Positions 5,345 through 7,559 of a stretch of DNA of 7,559 bases are shown in pieces. A program made the position numbers and the translations under genes. This DNA is from an uncultured Faecalibacterium sp. (GTDB lineage: Bacteria; Bacillota; Clostridia; Oscillospirales; Ruminococcaceae), in contig CALDNF010000268.1 in the NCBI GenBank assembly GCA_937917475.1, positions 1 to 7,559 on the forward strand, written 5' to 3'. The first letter of the stretch is position 1. Every line of letters begins with the position of its first letter. The notes beneath the pieces were generated by a model. The model was not told the origin of the DNA and made no database searches. It was given only the letters and a program-made list of their open reading frames with translations.

Positions 5345-6514
5345 ATGAATAAACACGCAAAGGACCACTCCCTCCTGCGGTATCCGGTGCTGGTGGTCTT
5401 TTCGGTCTTTTTTATCGGACTGTTTGCGCTGGACCTTCTGACCCCGGACCGGGCCTACAGTGAGCTGGAAAACACCACCCTGACCCAGAAACCCAAACTT
5501 TCGGCGGTGTCAGCAGAGGGGCTGAACAATTACTTCACCTCCTACACCAAGTACGTCAAGGATCAGGTCATCGGGCGGGATCAGTGGATCAGCCTGCAAA
5601 GCTTTGCCGAGACCACCCTGTTCCAAAAGACCCAGAACGGCGGTATCCTGCTGGGCAAAGAGCACATGATGTTCCCCCGCACCTACGGTCTGACTTCCAG
5701 CGAGGAGCGCACCCTGCCCAAAAACACCGCCGCCCTCACCTCGCTGTGCCAGCGGTATCCGGGTAAGGTCAATGTGATGCTGGTGCCCGCCGCATCCTGC
5801 ATCTATCCCCAGAATGTCCCGGCTCATGCACCGCTGCTGGACGAGGAGAGCTTCATCGACAGCATTTACGCCGCTGCATCCTCCGCCGGAGGCCGGGCTG
5901 TGGACATGCGTCAGACCCTTGCCGACCACAGCGGGGAATACCTCTACTACCGCACCGACCACCACTGGACCACGCTGGGAGCCTATTATGCCTATGCTCA
6001 GCTCTGTGACGAATTGGGGCTCGTTCCCTTTGACCGGAATGCCCACACAGCTCTGACCGCAGAAAACTTTTACGGCACCCATTATTCCAAGGCCCGCACA
6101 TGGAACGCCGAGCCGGACACCATCACCTACTACGACCTGCAAAACGCTCTGACCATCTGGAACGTCACCGGCCCGGGCCAGCCCACCGATGGCACCACCA
6201 CCGGCCTGTACGACACCGAAAAGCTTTCGGTCTACGACAAATACGCCATGTTCCTCCACGGCAACAACGGCCTGAGCCGGATCGAAGGGGACGGCAGCGG
6301 AAAAATTCTGGTCATCAAGGACAGCTTTGCCAACAGCTTTGTGCCCTACCTGACCGCCAATTACGCTGCCATTGACGTGGTGGACTTCCGGAATTATAAT
6401 TATGGTCTGGATGCACTGATCGAGGCCAACGACTACGATCAGATCCTTGTGCTTTACAGCTTTGACAGCTTCAAGAGCGACCCTTATCTCTACCGGGCAG
6501 GAGTTGCCGGGTAA
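5345..6514 (+). CDS. DHHW family protein (AlgX/AlgJ SGNH hydrolase-like)
   Basis: This 389-residue protein has one N-terminal membrane anchor (about residues 12-32) and an extracellular domain related to the AlgX/AlgJ acetyltransferase fold. The eponymous motif is YYRTDHHWT, with Asp205, His206, His207 and Trp208. The serine block reads KILVIKDSFANSFVPYL (about 320-336), and NVMLVPAASCIYP (about 143-155) is also family-like. Such proteins accept acyl groups from an MBOAT partner and place them on polysaccharide. GTG 5342 is in frame immediately before ATG 5345. The ATG is preferred because GGGGGTG (5331-5337) then lies 7 nt upstream, while the GTG would be only 4 nt away. It follows the MBOAT stop closely and is surely co-transcribed with it. 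The acceptor polymer cannot be told from the sequence. Confidence 0.92.
   Translation: MNKHAKDHSLLRYPVLVVFSVFFIGLFALDLLTPDRAYSELENTTLTQKPKLSAVSAEGLNNYFTSYTKYVKDQVIGRDQWISLQSFAETTLFQKTQNGGILLGKEHMMFPRTYGLTSSEERTLPKNTAALTSLCQRYPGKVNVMLVPAASCIYPQNVPAHAPLLDEESFIDSIYAAASSAGGRAVDMRQTLADHSGEYLYYRTDHHWTTLGAYYAYAQLCDELGLVPFDRNAHTALTAENFYGTHYSKARTWNAEPDTITYYDLQNALTIWNVTGPGQPTDGTTTGLYDTEKLSVYDKYAMFLHGNNGLSRIEGDGSGKILVIKDSFANSFVPYLTANYAAIDVVDFRNYNYGLDALIEANDYDQILVLYSFDSFKSDPYLYRAGVAG
6492..6512 (+). other. Hairpin at the 3' end of the DHHW gene, no T run
   Basis: ACCGGGCA (6492-6499) and TGCCGGGT (6505-6512) pair at seven of eight positions around GGAGT and overlap the last codons and the stop. No T tract follows directly, so it is a poor terminator. 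I found no better terminator before the next gene. Apart from this and the promoter elements near its end, 6515-6675 holds only AT-rich sequence and no gene. Confidence 0.3.
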
Positions 6515-6608
6515 CATCATTCCGGGCAGACTGATAAATTATTGCAGTCCATTTCCACAAAGATTTCAATGTTTTTTCGTGCTATTTTCCAGTTTTTATT
6601 CATTTAAC

Positions 6609-6627
6609 TTTGTACCACTTGCACAAA
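6609..6627. repeat. Imperfect 19-bp dyad overlapping the peptide promoter -35
   Basis: TTTGT (6609-6613) and ACAAA (6623-6627) are perfect arms of a 19-bp dyad, seven of nine positions symmetric. The element overlaps the putative -35 hexamer (6619-6624). It is in the right place for an operator controlling the double-glycine peptide genes, but no binding-site family is recognised. Confidence 0.35.
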
Positions 6628-6647
6628 TATCGTGAGTGTAGTAAAAT
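6619..6647 (+). promoter_or_regulatory. Putative promoter of the double-glycine peptide genes
   Basis: TTGCAC (6619-6624) and TAAAAT (6642-6647) are separated by 17 bp; the -10 matches the consensus at five of six positions and the -35 at three. Transcription would start about 6654, just before the ribosome binding site GAAGGAG (6658-6664). This excludes in-frame starts upstream of that point. Confidence 0.55.
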
Positions 6648-6675
6648 GACATCAAAAGAAGGAGCAATGATTCCT

Positions 6676-7044
6676 ATGACTCAAACCATGAAACTTCCCG
6701 TTCAGTACGCCCCCCTGTCTCAGGAGGAAATGACCTATACCGAGGGCGGCGAGGCCACTGTATTTACGGTTCTGGGCGGTTTTGCCACTGCCGTGGGCGT
6801 TCTGGTGCTGGGCTCCAGCTTTGTATGGGGCGTGGGCCAGTGTGCCAACTGGCTGAGCGACCCGGACAACACGGACGGCAACTTCTTCACCGTCATGGGC
6901 CGGGCCATGGATGATATCGGCTACGACATGAGCCAGTCCCCCGCCAACTTCCTGCGGGATTCCGTCTCCATCGCCACCTTTGTGGGCGTGGCCGCCATTC
7001 CTGTGGGCGCAGTGATCGCACTGACCAATTCCAATTTCTTCTGA
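6676..7044 (+). CDS. Double-glycine leader secreted peptide 1 (bacteriocin-like, 122 aa)
   Basis: The precursor has a 25-residue leader ending YTEGG and a 97-residue mature part. Counting back from the cleavage site, Leu -12, Ser -11, Glu -8, Met -7, Gly -2 and Gly -1 match the leader read by peptidase-containing ABC transporters of class II bacteriocins and peptide pheromones. The mature part has a long hydrophobic Gly/Ala/Val segment (about 4-28), the core FVWGV (24-28) and NWLS (33-36), an acidic middle, and a second hydrophobic segment (about 72-92). One cysteine is present, so lanthionine or disulfide maturation within the peptide is unlikely. Net charge of the mature part is about -6, unusual for a bacteriocin. 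The start at 6676 is preferred over 6667 (2 nt from GGAG) because it gives a leader exactly as long as that of the downstream paralogue. No named family is recognised; signal, toxin or immunity-type roles remain open. Confidence 0.78.
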   Translation: MTQTMKLPVQYAPLSQEEMTYTEGGEATVFTVLGGFATAVGVLVLGSSFVWGVGQCANWLSDPDNTDGNFFTVMGRAMDDIGYDMSQSPANFLRDSVSIATFVGVAAIPVGAVIALTNSNFF

Positions 7045-7070
7045 TGGATCAAAACGGTGTGTGGTTTTCT

Positions 7071-7085
7071 GCATCGCATCGTTTG
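7071..7085 (+). repeat. 15-bp direct repeat, copy 1 (spacer)
   Basis: The sequence GCATCGCATCGTTTG occurs here, in the 67-bp spacer between the two peptide genes, and again exactly 180 bp downstream inside the second gene. The copies are in the same reading frame and encode IASF in both. The frame around copy 1 is open into the second gene, which suggests a decayed duplicate fragment. Confidence 0.8.
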
Positions 7086-7111
7086 AATATTGCTTTTGTG
7101 GAGGATTTTTT

Positions 7112-7495
7112 ATGAATACTAAAATCATGATGCCCAGCAACTACAATATGCTCACCGACGAAGAGATCACTTACATCTCTGGCGGCGACAACTACGATGA
7201 TGCCGTTGTTGGTGCCTATCTGTTCACCTATGGCACCCTTGCAGTCGTTGGCATCGCATCGTTTGCAAACTACGTCTGGGGTGTCGCCACTTCTCGCAAT
7301 TGGATCTCCAAGAATAAGGAAGAGAACGGCAAGAAGCTTTCCACCGGTGATTTGTTCAGTAAGGGCATGGATGCTTTGTCTGAGTACATGGGCAAGTCCT
7401 TCATGAACGCTCTGGTCGGTGGCTTTACCGCTGTCAATGTTGCTACCAGCGTTGGTCTGTGGCCTGTCACTGCCATTGCCTGGCTCACGGCTTAA
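7112..7495 (+). CDS. Double-glycine leader secreted peptide 2 (bacteriocin-like, 127 aa)
   Basis: A paralogue of the preceding gene with a 25-residue leader ending YISGG and a 102-residue mature part. Leu -12, Thr -11, Glu -8, Ile -7, Ile -4 and Gly-Gly at -2/-1 fit the double-glycine leader fully. Mature residues include a hydrophobic segment (about 6-33), YVWGV (29-33), NWIS (38-41), a lysine-rich middle (42-50), and a second hydrophobic segment (about 72-101). After the core, Met-Asp, Met and Asn-x-Leu occur at the same spacing as in peptide 1, with a three-residue length difference before them. There is no cysteine. Net charge is about -1. The start is fixed by GGAGG 7 nt upstream; upstream in-frame codons lack a ribosome binding site. 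It follows peptide 1 by 67 bp without a terminator, so the two are probably co-expressed. Codon use is unlike peptide 1: none of its 11 valine codons is GTG. Confidence 0.8.
   Translation: MNTKIMMPSNYNMLTDEEITYISGGDNYDDAVVGAYLFTYGTLAVVGIASFANYVWGVATSRNWISKNKEENGKKLSTGDLFSKGMDALSEYMGKSFMNALVGGFTAVNVATSVGLWPVTAIAWLTA
7251..7265 (+). repeat. 15-bp direct repeat, copy 2 (coding)
   Basis: Exact second copy of the repeat at 7071-7085, here encoding part of the first hydrophobic segment of peptide 2 (Gly-Ile-Ala-Ser-Phe). Confidence 0.8.
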
Positions 7496-7559
7496 GATAG
7501 TATCCTAGGGTGTATCTGAAAAGTAAAAAAGAGCCAAAAGTACAAGAAAAAGACATAAA
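7496..7559. other. A-rich intergenic tail, no gene seen
   Basis: The last 64 bp are A-rich on the plus strand. No hairpin with a T run ends the peptide transcript here, so it may continue to further genes. GGGTGTATCTGAAAAGT (7508-7524) after CCTAG is reminiscent of some insertion sequence ends, but without the rest of the element this cannot be decided. Confidence 0.3.

Noticed and set aside
3765..5360. 531-codon minus-strand frame opposite the MBOAT gene
   Set aside because: Antisense to a well-supported membrane enzyme; the translation is Gln/His/Gly-rich with no domain pattern.
5510..6520. 336-codon minus-strand frame opposite the DHHW gene
   Set aside because: Antisense to a clear DHHW protein, Val/Gly-rich without recognisable motifs.
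6610..6675. Upstream starts for peptide 1 at 6610, 6646 or 6667
   Set aside because: The first two precede or overlap the promoter -10 and have no ribosome binding site; 6667 is only 2 nt from GGAG. Start 6676 gives the same 25-residue leader as the paralogue.
1..7559. CRISPR arrays, tRNA or rRNA genes
   Set aside because: No regularly spaced repeats and no cloverleaf-like or rRNA-like stretch was seen by eye on either strand.

Overview
The window looks like chromosomal DNA of a GC-rich gut clostridium of the Oscillospiraceae/Ruminococcaceae type (Faecalibacterium, Gemmiger or Subdoligranulum-like). The basis is a clostridial spoVAC-spoVAD-spoVAE cluster, a DUF4358-type lipoprotein next to MBOAT and DHHW genes, strong GGAGG-type ribosome binding sites and high GC. 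The genus is inferred from style and memory, not from a search.

Layout. Positions 1-53 are the last codons of a plus-strand gene that reads like ribosomal protein S20 (rpsT), followed by a strong hairpin terminator (87-126) that can also serve the convergent spoVA genes. On the minus strand, spoVAC (2119-1676), spoVAD (1574-564) and spoVAE (544-188) encode the core of the dipicolinate channel of spores. A sigma-G-like promoter lies just upstream of spoVAC, and its -10 element sits inside a perfect 7-bp inverted repeat. Divergent from it is a membrane-anchored VanY-type D,D-carboxypeptidase (2183-3097). A sigma-A-like promoter (3137-3165) then drives a DUF4358-like lipoprotein (3251-3835). An intercistronic terminator (3847-3878) separates that gene from an MBOAT O-acyltransferase, which most likely starts at TTG 3912, and a DHHW/AlgX-like partner (5345-6514). 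These three look like an extracellular glycan acylation module.

The last part holds the most novel material. Two adjacent paralogous genes (6676-7044 and 7112-7495) encode proteins of 122 and 127 aa. Each has a 25-residue leader that matches the double-glycine leader pattern read by peptidase-containing ABC transporters, followed by a mature part of 97 or 102 residues with two hydrophobic segments and a shared FVWGV/YVWGV...NW core. They look like an unusually long, unmodified double-glycine secreted peptide pair. The window ends before any transporter or immunity gene could be seen. A 15-bp exact, in-frame direct repeat links the spacer between the two genes to the coding sequence of the second and may be a trace of duplication. 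The final 64 bp are A-rich with no gene.
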